From JAYQKL01 sp038142705 (GTDB lineage Bacteria; Pseudomonadota; Alphaproteobacteria; RS24): DNA of 64,000 bases. The notes beneath the pieces are model-generated. The model did no database searches, was not told the DNA's origin, and saw only the letters and a program-made list of their open reading frames with translations. The position numbers and the translations under genes are program-made. Of this stretch, positions 51,891-61,086 are shown in pieces. The stretch is from NCBI GenBank assembly GCA_965217015.1, contig OZ244224.1, forward strand, positions 1,426,001 to 1,490,000. The letters are read 5' to 3'. Each line of letters starts with the position of its first letter. Within the stretch, counting starts at the first letter, position 1.

Positions 51891-52778
51891 TCATCTTTGG
51901 CATTTGGGGCAATAAAAACTTGACCGCCCTGACTGCACGATGCGTTTAATTATAGCATTGCATTTTGGCGATGAACAAGCCTCACCTTCGCGGCCATAAA
52001 CATCAAATTGATGCTGAAAATAACCCGCCGATCCCTCTGCACCAGCAAAATCGCGCAGGCTTGACCCACCCGCTGCGATGGCTTCTTCCAAAACCCTGCG
52101 GATATTTGGCACTAATGCCTCGATTTTGGGGCGACTTATATTTTTAGCTTTACGGCGCGGGGAAATCCCAGACCGATAAAGCGCTTCACAGACATAAATA
52201 TTGCCTAGCCCCGCAATTATGCGCTGGTCAAGCAACGCATTTTTAATCGGCGTGGCACGGTTGCAAAGAGCCGCATGCAGACTTGCGGCATCAAACGCAT
52301 TGCCCAATGGCTCAGGCCCCATTTGTGCAAAATGCGGGCTGTCCCACAAACAATCCGCCGCGATAAGGTCCATATATCCAAACCGGCGGGGGTCTGTATA
52401 AATCAAGCGCACCCCATTGCCAAAACCAGCCTCTAAATGGTCATGCTTATTATTTGCATGCGCGGTTTTGGTGCCAGATTGATGAAAAAAAGCCCCTGGC
52501 GTGGCGGCTTGTTGTGTTGGCTCGCCAGGCAAAACCGTATAGCGCCCGCTCATGCCAAGATGTGTCATCCAGACAAGGTCATTATCTAAATATTTCAATA
52601 TATATTTGGCACGCCGGCCAATATGGGTGATGCGCGCGTCCTGCACCCGCGCCGCAAAATCAGCCGGAAACGGGAAACGCAAATTCGGGCGCCTGAGCGC
52701 AAGCGTCTCGATTTTCTGGTCTATCAAAAAGGGGGACAGACCACGACAAACTGTTTCGACTTCCGGTAATTCTGGCAT
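51891..52778 (-). CDS. mutM: formamidopyrimidine-DNA glycosylase
   Basis: 295 aa. Base-excision repair enzyme for 8-oxoguanine and ring-opened purines. The N-terminal P-E (MPELPEVETV) is catalytic, Lys in GRRAKYIL is next, and IYTDPRRFGYM and ALLDQRIIAGLGNIYVCEALY follow. The zinc finger has C-S-S-P-K-C and C-P-K-C at the C-terminus. A Gly/Thr/His insertion (FFHQSGTKTAHANNKHDH) lengthens one loop. Divergent from ubiE. Confidence 0.96.
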   Translation of the reverse strand: MPELPEVETVCRGLSPFLIDQKIETLALRRPNLRFPFPADFAARVQDARITHIGRRAKYILKYLDNDLVWMTHLGMSGRYTVLPGEPTQQAATPGAFFHQSGTKTAHANNKHDHLEAGFGNGVRLIYTDPRRFGYMDLIAADCLWDSPHFAQMGPEPLGNAFDAASLHAALCNRATPIKNALLDQRIIAGLGNIYVCEALYRSGISPRRKAKNISRPKIEALVPNIRRVLEEAIAAGGSSLRDFAGAEGSAGYFQHQFDVYGREGEACSSPKCNAIIKRIVQSGRSSFYCPKCQR

Positions 52779-52946
52779 ATCTTATTATAAGTGATTTTCT
52801 CTATGTTACCTAGAGAGCGCGCCACAATTATTCATATAATGCCCCAAAAAAAACGGGCGGAAAACGGGCAAAATGTCTCGCGCAATCAACTAGCCTAATG
52901 CGCGGCTTTCGGTTATGGTGCAAAACAGAAATTAAGCTTGAAGAGT

Positions 52947-53711
52947 ATGATGAAAAAACAGCAACAAACAACGAGTTTTGGCTATCGTGATGTGCCTGTG
53001 GAAGACAAGCAGGGGCTGGTGCGCGATGTATTTGATAAAGTCGCCGATAAATATGATGTCATGAATGATGTTATGTCAGGTGGGCTGCACCGGATGTGGA
53101 AAGCTCATATGGTCGCGGCTCTCAGCCTGCCCCGTCATGATAAACCCTATCGCCTGCTAGATGTGGCTGGCGGCACGGGTGATATTGCGTTTCGCGCCAG
53201 CCAACAAGCGGGGCGCGGTTTTCAGGCGCATTGTTTGGATATAAATGAAGAAATGCTGCGGGTCGGGCAGGCCAAAGCCGGTCAAAAAGGGCTTGATGAA
53301 ACAGTCTTTTTCATCACTGGCAATGCCGAAGAGCTGCCTTTCCCTGATGCGCATTTTGAGGCTTACACCATTGCTTTTGGGATACGTAATGTCACCTATC
53401 GCGAGAAAGCACTGGCCGAGGCTTATCGAGTGCTAAAGCCCGGCGGGCGGTTTTTATGTTTGGAATTTAGCCATGTCACCATGCCGGCACTGGACAAGCT
53501 TTATGATAGCTGGTCGTTTCATGTCATTCCAAAGCTAGGCAAGCTCATTGCGGGCGATGGCGACCCTTACAGCTATTTGGTCGAGAGCATACGCAAATTT
53601 CCCAAACCAGACGCTTTTGCCGCCGAGCTGGAAGCTGCAGGCTTTGCCCGTGTGCGCTATGACCGCCTCAGCGCGGGCATTGCGGCCTTGCATAGTGGCT
53701 GGAAAATTTAG
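52947..53711 (+). CDS. ubiE: ubiquinone/menaquinone biosynthesis methyltransferase UbiE
   Basis: 254 aa from the ATG at 52947 (ATG ATG at 52947/52950, after GAAGAG; an in-frame TTG at 52938 is also open). SAM site LLDVAGGTGDIAF, FDKVADKYDVMNDVMSGGLHRMWK near the N-terminus, and GIRNVTYREKALAEAYRVLKPGGRFLCLEFS. C-methylates the ubiquinone ring. First gene of the ubiE-ubiB run. Confidence 0.96.
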   Translation: MMKKQQQTTSFGYRDVPVEDKQGLVRDVFDKVADKYDVMNDVMSGGLHRMWKAHMVAALSLPRHDKPYRLLDVAGGTGDIAFRASQQAGRGFQAHCLDINEEMLRVGQAKAGQKGLDETVFFITGNAEELPFPDAHFEAYTIAFGIRNVTYREKALAEAYRVLKPGGRFLCLEFSHVTMPALDKLYDSWSFHVIPKLGKLIAGDGDPYSYLVESIRKFPKPDAFAAELEAAGFARVRYDRLSAGIAALHSGWKI

Positions 53712-53731
53712 AGACAGGCGGAAACAGGCTG

Positions 53732-55279
53732 ATGCTTCGATATATCAAATTACTCCGCTTTGCCAGATTGCTGCTTGCGCAAAACAGCCTGCTGCCGCCT
53801 GATTTCCATCAAAAGGCGCCGTTTTGGGTGCGGTTTGGGCGCGGCGTGTTAACATTTGGCGCGCCAAATTTTGACCATCAAGAAAAAAGCCAGCGCGGAC
53901 AAGCACTGTCTCAAAGATTACAAACTTTAGGCCCGACCTATATTAAACTGGGGCAGTCGCTGGCCACGCGACCCGATATTATCGGGCTGGAGCTGGCGCA
54001 AGATTTACATTATCTGCAAGACCAATTACCGCCCTTTCCCAATGCGCAGGTTGAAGCCTTGCTGGCTGACCAGCTTGATGTCCCCAAAGAGGCGCTGTTT
54101 GATGACTTTGAGGCACCCATTGCCGCGGCGTCCATTGCGCAAGTGCATCAGGCTAAACTGAAAGACGGGCGGCGTGTCGCGGTCAAATTATTGCGGCCTG
54201 GCATTGAAAAAGAGCTGGCGGAGGAATTGCGCAGTTTTTTCTTTTTGGCGCGGCTTGTAGAGCGATTTGTGCCATCAGCGCGGCGCATCAGACCTGTCGC
54301 CTCTGTGCAGACATTGGCCGATAGCGTGCAGCTTGAGCTTGATTTACGCCTTGAAGCCGCCGCGCTTTCGGAAATGGGCGAAAATATAGCAGCAGACCCG
54401 GATTTTACAGTGCCAGAGGTCATATGGGAAGGCACGGGGCGGCGTATGCTCACCATGCACTGGATGGACGGGATTAAACTTTCCGACATTGAGGGGCTGA
54501 AAAAAGCAGGCCATGATTTGCCGACATTGGCGCGCAAATTATTGCAAAGCTTCCTCACCCATGCGCTGCGTGATGGGTTTTTTCATGGTGATATGCATCA
54601 GGGCAATTTATTGGTGGATAGCAAAAGCAATCTCATCGGTATTGACCTTGGTATTATGGGGCGGCTTGACCCGGACAGCCGCCGTTTCCTTGCAGAAATT
54701 TTATATGGGTTTATCACCCGCGATTATCAAAAAATTGCTGATGTGCATTTTGAAGCTGGCTATGTGCAAAGCACGAAAAACAAAGACGCTTTTGCGCAGG
54801 CTCTGCGTTCTATTGGTGAGCCCATTAGCGGGCAAAATGCCGACACCATTTCTATGGCGCGCTTGCTGACCCAGCTTTTTGAGGTCACCGAGCAATTTGA
54901 CATGGAAACCCAGCCACAATTATTGCTGTTGCAAAAAACAATGGTTGTGGTGGAAGGGGTTGCGCGCAGCCTAGACCCGAAACTTAATATTTGGAGCATT
55001 GCAGAGCCTGTTGTACGGGGCTGGCTGAATGATGAACTTGGGCCCCAAGCCATTGTCAAAGATGCGGTGGGCGGTATCCAAAAAGCCAGCCGGCAATTGG
55101 CCAAACTGCCCGATACATTAGCCCTTGCCGAGCGTAATCAAAAAGCCCTTGCTGATATTTTGACAGAAGATGGCCTGAAACTGCACCCCGATATGTATCA
55201 AAACCACAAAAGTGCTAGACCGATTTGGCTGGCCATCGCTGCAACGGCAGGCTTAGCGCTGGCGGCTATTTTGCTATAA
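53732..55279 (+). CDS. ubiB: UbiB (ABC1/ADCK-like ATPase of ubiquinone biosynthesis)
   Basis: 515 aa. KxGQ motif YIKLGQSLATRPDIIG, atypical-kinase Lys in RVAVKLLRPGIE, catalytic loop FFHGDMHQGNLLVD, and the metal-binding IDLGIMGRL. A C-terminal membrane helix (LAIAATAGLALAAILL) anchors it. UbiB supports coenzyme Q synthesis by ATPase activity, not by hydroxylation as older names suggest. Lies 20 bases after ubiE. Confidence 0.95.
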   Translation: MLRYIKLLRFARLLLAQNSLLPPDFHQKAPFWVRFGRGVLTFGAPNFDHQEKSQRGQALSQRLQTLGPTYIKLGQSLATRPDIIGLELAQDLHYLQDQLPPFPNAQVEALLADQLDVPKEALFDDFEAPIAAASIAQVHQAKLKDGRRVAVKLLRPGIEKELAEELRSFFFLARLVERFVPSARRIRPVASVQTLADSVQLELDLRLEAAALSEMGENIAADPDFTVPEVIWEGTGRRMLTMHWMDGIKLSDIEGLKKAGHDLPTLARKLLQSFLTHALRDGFFHGDMHQGNLLVDSKSNLIGIDLGIMGRLDPDSRRFLAEILYGFITRDYQKIADVHFEAGYVQSTKNKDAFAQALRSIGEPISGQNADTISMARLLTQLFEVTEQFDMETQPQLLLLQKTMVVVEGVARSLDPKLNIWSIAEPVVRGWLNDELGPQAIVKDAVGGIQKASRQLAKLPDTLALAERNQKALADILTEDGLKLHPDMYQNHKSARPIWLAIAATAGLALAAILL

Positions 55280-55386
55280 ATATTTTCCGCAGATGAAAGC
55301 GCTAATATAATTTACTACAAAAAATAAGTGTAGATTATCCCAACATACATGCTATATCAGCATATGGATTTTAATGAGGTTATGAC

Positions 55387-56613
55387 ATGCACGGCCTACT
55401 TGCCCAAAAGCGTGTTTTATTGATTATTGGCGGCGGAATTGCGGCTTATAAAACACCTGAACTTATTCGCCAGCTCAAGGCGGCTGGGGCTGATGTGCGT
55501 TGTGTTTTGACAGCTGGCGGCGCGCAATTTGTGACCCCGCTGACTTTAGGCAGCGTTTCGGGTGAAAAAGTTTATGAAAGCCTGTTTGACCTGACCGATG
55601 AAGCTGAAATGGGGCATATTCGTTTGTCGCGTGAAGCAGATATTGTGCTGGTCGCGCCTGCTACGGCTGATTTAATTGGCAAAATGGCGCAGGGTTTGGC
55701 TAATGATTTGGCCAGCACAGCTTTGCTGGCAACCGATAAGCCGGTCATGATAGCGCCTGCCATGAATGTGCAAATGTGGGCGCACCCGGCCACGCAGCGC
55801 AATATGCAAACACTTCAACAAGATGGCATTGCCGTGATTGGGCCAGAAACAGGCGATATGGCTTGTGGAGAAACCGGGCCAGGCAGAATGAGTGAACCAG
55901 CAGATATTGCGGCTGCCATTATCGCGCAAATCGGCCCGAACACACAAAGGCTCGCAGGCAAAACCGCATTGGTAACCGCAGGGCCAACGCATGAGCCGAT
56001 TGACCCGGTGCGCTATATTGCAAACCGCTCTTCAGGCAAACAAGGCTATGCCATTGCCGAAGCGCTGGCCGCTTTGGGAGCCAAAACAGTGCTGGTGTCG
56101 GGGCCAACACATCTAACCCCGCCAGCGCAGGTGACTTTAGAAAAAGTTGAAACGGCGCGTGAAATGCTGGCCGCTTGCGAGGCATATTTACCCAGCGATA
56201 TCGCCGTGATGACAGCCGCTGTTGCCGATTGGCGCAGCACCAATTCAACCCAGTCCAAAATCAAAAAGCAGGCAGGCAACACGCCGCCCGCGCTTGAACT
56301 CACTGAAAATCCAGATATTTTGGCGCATTTAGCCAAGCATAATCAGCGCCCGCATTTGCTGGTCGGCTTTGCCGCTGAAACCGATAATATTATCGAACAC
56401 GCACAAGCCAAGCTCGCGCGCAAAGGCTGTGATTGGATTGTGGCCAATGATGTTTCGCCAGAAACCGGCGTTATGGGCGGCGGCGAAAACACGGTGCATC
56501 TGATTGATGCGCAGGGCCATGAAGCGTGGGATAAAATGAGTAAGGCACAAGTGGCCCGTCAGCTCGCGGATAAAATGGCCGCCTATTTTGACACCCCAGG
56601 CGCCGCCGAATAA
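55387..56613 (+). CDS. coaBC: bifunctional phosphopantothenoylcysteine decarboxylase / phosphopantothenate-cysteine ligase
   Basis: 408 aa, two domains. CoaC (about 1-185): GGGIAAYKTPELIRQL, His in GHIRLSREADIVLVAPATAD, PAMNVQMW, and Cys in DMACGETGPGRM. CoaB (190-405): TAGPTHEPIDPVRYIANRSSGKQG, and the Lys/Asn end VGFAAETDN and WIVANDVSPETGVMGGGENTVHLI. Makes 4'-phosphopantetheine from phosphopantothenate for CoA. Confidence 0.96.
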   Translation: MHGLLAQKRVLLIIGGGIAAYKTPELIRQLKAAGADVRCVLTAGGAQFVTPLTLGSVSGEKVYESLFDLTDEAEMGHIRLSREADIVLVAPATADLIGKMAQGLANDLASTALLATDKPVMIAPAMNVQMWAHPATQRNMQTLQQDGIAVIGPETGDMACGETGPGRMSEPADIAAAIIAQIGPNTQRLAGKTALVTAGPTHEPIDPVRYIANRSSGKQGYAIAEALAALGAKTVLVSGPTHLTPPAQVTLEKVETAREMLAACEAYLPSDIAVMTAAVADWRSTNSTQSKIKKQAGNTPPALELTENPDILAHLAKHNQRPHLLVGFAAETDNIIEHAQAKLARKGCDWIVANDVSPETGVMGGGENTVHLIDAQGHEAWDKMSKAQVARQLADKMAAYFDTPGAAE

Positions 56614-56635
56614 GTGCAAAAGTGAGGGCAACCAT

Positions 56636-57109
56636 ATGACACGCAAAATACAAGAAGTAGAAATTCCGATTATGCAGCTTGCCCATGCGCAAGGCCTTAA
56701 ATTGCCATTTTATGCCAGCGCAGAAGCCGCGGGTATGGATTTGCTGGCAGCTGTTGAAGACGGCGCGCCATTAGAGTTAGCGGCGGGTGAAAAGCTGATG
56801 GTGCCAACGGGGCTGGCGATTGCTTTACCCTTTGGCTATGAAGCGCAAATTCGCCCGCGCTCTGGCTTGGCCGCCAAACATGGCATTACTGTTTTGAACA
56901 GCCCAGGCACAGTGGACAGTGATTATCGTGGCGAAGTGAAAGTCATTTTAATCAATCATGGCAAAGAAAGTTTTACCATAGAGCGCGGCGAGCGCATTGC
57001 CCAAATGGTAATTGCGCCCGTGACACAAGGTGTGTGGCAAGAGGTTGACGAATTGCCTGAAACCGAGCGCGGCGCAGGGGGCTTCGGGTCAACAGGCACC
57101 GCAAGTTAA
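56636..57109 (+). CDS. dut: dUTP diphosphatase
   Basis: 157 aa from the ATG at 56636 behind GTGAGGG. The frame opens at 56588 inside coaBC. Five dUTPase motifs are visible: AGMDLLA, PRSGLAAKHGI, NSPGTVDSDYRGEVKV, RGERIAQMV and ERGAGGFGSTG. Trimer that hydrolyses dUTP and keeps uracil out of DNA. Next to coaBC, as in most alphaproteobacteria. Confidence 0.96.
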   Translation: MTRKIQEVEIPIMQLAHAQGLKLPFYASAEAAGMDLLAAVEDGAPLELAAGEKLMVPTGLAIALPFGYEAQIRPRSGLAAKHGITVLNSPGTVDSDYRGEVKVILINHGKESFTIERGERIAQMVIAPVTQGVWQEVDELPETERGAGGFGSTGTAS

Positions 57110-57115
57110 GTTTCG

Positions 57116-57562
57116 ATGCTGCATTTATCTCGCAAACAAATTCTGGCTTTGGAATCAGTGCTTGATGTGGCACTGCATGCACGCCCCGACCCGGTGCAGG
57201 CACGCGATATTACAGACCGGCAAAATGTGCCCCAGCGTTATCTGGAGCAGATTATGCAGGCCTTGGTGCGGGCTGATATTTTGCGCGGTGTGCGCGGCCC
57301 AAAAGGGGGCTATCGGCTGGCGCGTGAGCGGCGACGGATTATGGTTGGTGAGATTGTTCGAGTCATCGCGAAACTTGAAAATAATGAAGAAGAAGATAGC
57401 CCCATAAACGGCTCATATGGCGCTGGTTTAGCGCAAGGGCTGGCAGATAATTTACAGGCTGACTTGATGGCCAGACTTGATGAAACATCTATTGCGGAAC
57501 TTTGCGAGACTGTTCATAGTGAACAAAATGCCACAACTGGCAATCCAGATTTCAATATTTAA
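57116..57562 (+). CDS. Rrf2 family transcriptional regulator, cysK-linked
   Basis: 148 aa. Winged helix: VLDVALHARPDPVQARDITDRQNVPQRYLEQIMQALVRADILRGVRGPKGGYRLAR. The three closely spaced cysteines of IscR-like Fe-S members are absent and only one Cys remains (AELCETVH), so this looks like the CymR-type branch. Its place 42 bases before cysK suggests it controls cysteine synthesis in response to a ligand or CysK itself (inference). Confidence 0.88.
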   Translation: MLHLSRKQILALESVLDVALHARPDPVQARDITDRQNVPQRYLEQIMQALVRADILRGVRGPKGGYRLARERRRIMVGEIVRVIAKLENNEEEDSPINGSYGAGLAQGLADNLQADLMARLDETSIAELCETVHSEQNATTGNPDFNI

Positions 57563-57604
57563 TAAAGTATTTTTTAGGTTTGGAGAGACATAAGGGGAGG
57601 AAAA

Positions 57605-58549
57605 ATGGCAGGTCGCGGGAAAATTTATAATAATATTACGGAAACCATTGGCGATACACCTTTGGTGCGCTTGCAGCGTTTACCTGAAGAAGCAGGTGTG
57701 AAAGCCGATATTTTACTCAAGCTTGAATTTTTTAACCCCATGTCCAGCGTGAAAGACCGGATTGGTGTGGCAATGATTGAAGCACTTGAAAATCAAGGCC
57801 TGCTCAATGAAAAATCTGTCATTGTCGAGCCAACATCAGGAAATACCGGCATTGCGCTGGCGTTTGCCTGCGCGGCCAAAGGCTATAAGCTGATACTATG
57901 TATGCCCGAAAGCATGTCGATGGAACGCCGCAAAATGCTGCTCATGCTCGGCGCGCATCTGGAATTAACGCCAGCTGAACAAGGCATGAAGGGCGCGATT
58001 ACCAAAGCTGAAGATTTACTGAATGAATTGGACAATGCGGTGATGCCGCAACAATTTAATAACCCCGCCAATCCCCAAATTCATCGTGAAACCACAGCTG
58101 AAGAAATATGGGCCGATACTGACGGCAAGGTTGATGTGGTGATTTCTGGGGTCGGCACAGCGGGTACATTTACTGGTATTGGGAGTGTTTTGAAGGCGCG
58201 CAAAGAAACCCTGAAAATGATTGCGGTAGAACCAGAGGACAGCCCTGTTTTATCGGGCGGACAACCTGGCCCACATAAAATTCAAGGTATTGGGGCTGGC
58301 TTTGTGCCAGGCAATTTAGAAGAAAGCCTGATTGATGAGGTGTTGACCATTGGCAATGAAACCGCTTTCTCCACCGCCCGCAAAGCCGCCCAGCAAGAGG
58401 GGATTGCAGGCGGGATTTCCTCTGGCGCGGCCATTGCGGCGGCCTTAGAAATTGGCGCGAGACCTGATATGGCAGGCAAAACAATTGTGGCCATTATTCC
58501 AAGTTTTGCCGAGCGTTACCTCTCCACCGCGCTCTTTGAAGGACTTTAA
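57605..58549 (+). CDS. cysK: cysteine synthase A
   Basis: 314 aa. PLP enzyme: O-acetylserine plus sulfide to cysteine. PLP-lysine in NPMSSVKDRIGVAMIE, then EPTSGNTGIALAFACAAKGYKLILCMP, GVGTAGTFTGIGSVLK, and SSGAAIAAALEI. Preceded by GGGGAGG. The Rrf2 regulator is upstream and a MoeB-like gene downstream, a sulfur-handling block. Confidence 0.95.
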   Translation: MAGRGKIYNNITETIGDTPLVRLQRLPEEAGVKADILLKLEFFNPMSSVKDRIGVAMIEALENQGLLNEKSVIVEPTSGNTGIALAFACAAKGYKLILCMPESMSMERRKMLLMLGAHLELTPAEQGMKGAITKAEDLLNELDNAVMPQQFNNPANPQIHRETTAEEIWADTDGKVDVVISGVGTAGTFTGIGSVLKARKETLKMIAVEPEDSPVLSGGQPGPHKIQGIGAGFVPGNLEESLIDEVLTIGNETAFSTARKAAQQEGIAGGISSGAAIAAALEIGARPDMAGKTIVAIIPSFAERYLSTALFEGL

Positions 58550-58555
58550 AAGACC

Positions 58556-59368
58556 ATGCCTTTAACATCGGCACAGCTTGACCGCTATGCCCGACATCTT
58601 GTGTTGAAAGAAATTGGTGGCGCGGGTCAACAAAAACTCATGCAAGCCAAAGTGCTGGTCATTGGCGCGGGCGGCCTTGGCGCACCAGCTCTGGCCTATT
58701 TGGCTGCTGCCGGTGTTGGCACATTGGGTATTATTGATGATGACACGGTCAGCCTGTCAAACCTACAAAGGCAAATCCTGTTTCAAACCGACCAAATCGG
58801 CATGGCCAAAACCGAAGCGGCGGAGAAATATTTATCGGCGCTCAACCCAGACTGCACAATCCATAGCCACCCGCAGCGCTTGACCGCGCAAAACGCGCTT
58901 GAGCTGATTTCACAATATGATGTCATTGCCGATGGCAGCGATAATTTTGCCACGCGCTTGCTGGTGAATGATGCCTGCTATTTTGCCAAGAAACCTTTAA
59001 TCTCAGCGGCTGTTGGGCGTTTTGAGGGGCAGTTAAGCTGCTTTAAGGCTTATGCAAAAGACCCGCAAAACACCCCTAACCCCTGCTATCGAAGCCTTGT
59101 GCCTGAAAACCCCAACGGCGCAGATGACACGCTGGATAGCTGCGCTGAACTGGGTGTGGTCGGCGCGCTTACGGGCATTATGGGCAGCCTGCAAGCGCTG
59201 GAAGTTATCAAAGAAATCACCGGCGCAGGCGAGACCCTGGTCGGTAAATTATTGATTTATGATGGTCTGACCCATCAAAGCCGGATTGTGTCGCTGGCAT
59301 GGGATCCAGAAAACCCCCTTAATGGCACAGCGCCCACATTGACAGATTTATCGTCACATCGGATTTAA
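58556..59368 (+). CDS. HesA/MoeB/ThiF family protein (E1-like adenylyltransferase)
   Basis: 270 aa. E1-like fold: VLVIGAGGLGAPALAYLAAAGVGTLGIIDDDTVSLSNLQRQILF with the Arg finger and Asp for ATP. The usual zinc-binding cysteines are altered: PCYRCL reads PCYRSL, and the C-terminal CPxC reads NPLNG. A single Cys follows in DSCAELGVVGALTG. It adenylates the C-terminus of a ubiquitin-like sulfur carrier such as MoaD or ThiS. Which one is not resolved here. Confidence 0.9.
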   Translation: MPLTSAQLDRYARHLVLKEIGGAGQQKLMQAKVLVIGAGGLGAPALAYLAAAGVGTLGIIDDDTVSLSNLQRQILFQTDQIGMAKTEAAEKYLSALNPDCTIHSHPQRLTAQNALELISQYDVIADGSDNFATRLLVNDACYFAKKPLISAAVGRFEGQLSCFKAYAKDPQNTPNPCYRSLVPENPNGADDTLDSCAELGVVGALTGIMGSLQALEVIKEITGAGETLVGKLLIYDGLTHQSRIVSLAWDPENPLNGTAPTLTDLSSHRI

Positions 59369-60378
59369 GCCAGCGCGTAACTTGGCAAGACACGGTCTGG
59401 CGGGCGATGGCCATCGGCGAAAGTGCGAATATTGATGAGCACTTTCTCTCCCATTTCTGCGCGGCCTTCAACCGTTGCCGAGCTCATATGGGGCAGCAAT
59501 ATCACATTCTCAAATTGCAGCAAGCGCGGATTAACAGCGGGCTCACGCTCAAACACATCAAGCCCAGCACCAGCTAAGTGCCCCGAGGCCAGCGCATCGG
59601 CCAAAGCCGCTTCATCAACCACTTTGCCACGACTGGTGTTGATTAAATAAGCCCCCGCTTTCATCGCTGCCAGTCTTTCAGCGTTGATTAAATGCGTTGT
59701 TTCAGGCGTATGCGGACAATTGAGCGAGACAATATCAACTTCAGCTAAAAGCGCTTCAAGCGTGTCCCAATAATGCGCTTTTGTTTCGGCTTCAATATCT
59801 TCATGTAGGCGATTGCGATTGTGATAATGCACTTCCAGACCAAAAACCTGCGCCCGCGCCGCCACGGCCTGACCAATGCGGCCCATACCAATAATACCAA
59901 GCTTTTTGCCTGCCAATCGGTGACCCAACATCCAGTTTGGTGACCAGCCAGAAAAACTGCCCGGCACACGCATCACGCGGTCACCTTCAACCATACGCCG
60001 CGGTAAGCCTAAAATTAAAGCCATCACCATATCTGCCGTATCTTGGGTTAGAACGCTTGGCGTGTTGGTCACGGCAATCCCTTTTTCATGCGCGGCATCA
60101 ACATCAATATTGTCAACACCATTGCCAAAATTAGCGATGAGTTTCAAGTTTTCACCTGCCGCCGCAATCATATCCGCATCAATTTTATCGGTCACTGTTG
60201 GCACCAAAACATCAGCCTGTTGCATAACATCAATAATTTGCTGGCGCGAAAACGGGTGGTCATCATAATTGACATTGACCTGAAACAATTCAGCCATGCG
60301 CGTTTCAATTGGCTGGGGTAATTTCCGCAATACCGCAACCTTAAGGGAACGACTATCCGTTTTTGACTCTGCCGACAT
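59365..60378 (-). CDS. D-2-hydroxyacid dehydrogenase (glyoxylate/hydroxypyruvate reductase-like)
   Basis: 337 aa from the ATG at 60378 with GGAAAA upstream. Rossmann motif LGIIGMGRIGQAVAARA. Catalytic Arg in NTSRGKVVDEAAL, Glu in DVFEREPAVNP and His in LLPHMSSATVEGR are all in place. Reduces 2-oxoacids to D-2-hydroxyacids, probably glyoxylate or hydroxypyruvate (inference). The stop overlaps the MoeB-like stop by four bases (TTAA). Confidence 0.9.
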   Translation of the reverse strand: MSAESKTDSRSLKVAVLRKLPQPIETRMAELFQVNVNYDDHPFSRQQIIDVMQQADVLVPTVTDKIDADMIAAAGENLKLIANFGNGVDNIDVDAAHEKGIAVTNTPSVLTQDTADMVMALILGLPRRMVEGDRVMRVPGSFSGWSPNWMLGHRLAGKKLGIIGMGRIGQAVAARAQVFGLEVHYHNRNRLHEDIEAETKAHYWDTLEALLAEVDIVSLNCPHTPETTHLINAERLAAMKAGAYLINTSRGKVVDEAALADALASGHLAGAGLDVFEREPAVNPRLLQFENVILLPHMSSATVEGRAEMGEKVLINIRTFADGHRPPDRVLPSYALA

Positions 60379-60513
60379 ATATTTTCCTTTTTCTGATGTT
60401 TTATACATAGCAAAAAATAGCAAAATGAAAAGCACACAAAGCTATTAACACGCGCTTATTTGAACTTGAAAAAGTCATTGACCGAAAACGAACCTTGCTT
60501 ATCAATATGAGTT

Positions 60514-61056
60514 ATGGAACGCGTAACGACTTGGCGGCTGGTAAGTATTGTTGGGCTTTTAGGCCTGTTGCTGGCTCTTTTCCCATTATCTTATATAAGT
60601 TTTGCGAATAATGACACGCGCATTATTGGCGATAGCGGTCTGCCGCTGCCGCGTTTTGTCAGCCTTAAATCAAATGAGGTGAACATACGGCGCGGGCCGG
60701 GCAAAGAATATCCTATTTTGTGGCAATTCCAGCGGCGCGGCCTGCCGGTTGAGATTATTGCTGAATATGAGCAATGGCGCCAAATTCGAGATTTTGAGGG
60801 GGCTGAGGGCTGGGTGCACGCACCACTTTTAAGTGGCCGTCGCCGTGTGGTGCTGAAACAAACAGCCGAAGCGCACCCTTTGCGCACCGCACCCGCATCA
60901 GATGCCCGCATGATTGCCCTGCTGCAACCCGGCCTAATCGCCAGCTTAGAAGATTGCGAAGAGGGCTGGTGTGAAATTGATGTGGGCCCCTATGATGGCT
61001 GGGTGCCACGCGATTTGCTCTGGGGGCTATATGATTTTGAGTATCAGGAAGATTAA
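60514..61056 (+). CDS. SH3-domain periplasmic protein
   Basis: 180 aa. One N-terminal membrane helix or signal anchor (LVSIVGLLGLLLALFPLSYISF), then two bacterial SH3-type repeats: VSLKSNEVNIRRGPGKEYPILWQFQRRGLPVEIIAEYEQWRQIRDFEGAEGWVHAPLLSG and LRTAPASDARMIALLQPGLIASLEDCEEGWCEIDVGPYDGWVPRDLLWG. These domains often bind peptidoglycan or protein ligands. Divergent from the hydroxyacid dehydrogenase. Function unknown. Confidence 0.88.
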   Translation: MERVTTWRLVSIVGLLGLLLALFPLSYISFANNDTRIIGDSGLPLPRFVSLKSNEVNIRRGPGKEYPILWQFQRRGLPVEIIAEYEQWRQIRDFEGAEGWVHAPLLSGRRRVVLKQTAEAHPLRTAPASDARMIALLQPGLIASLEDCEEGWCEIDVGPYDGWVPRDLLWGLYDFEYQED

Positions 61057-61086
61057 CCCCCCTGACACTCAAGCTCATATTTTATT

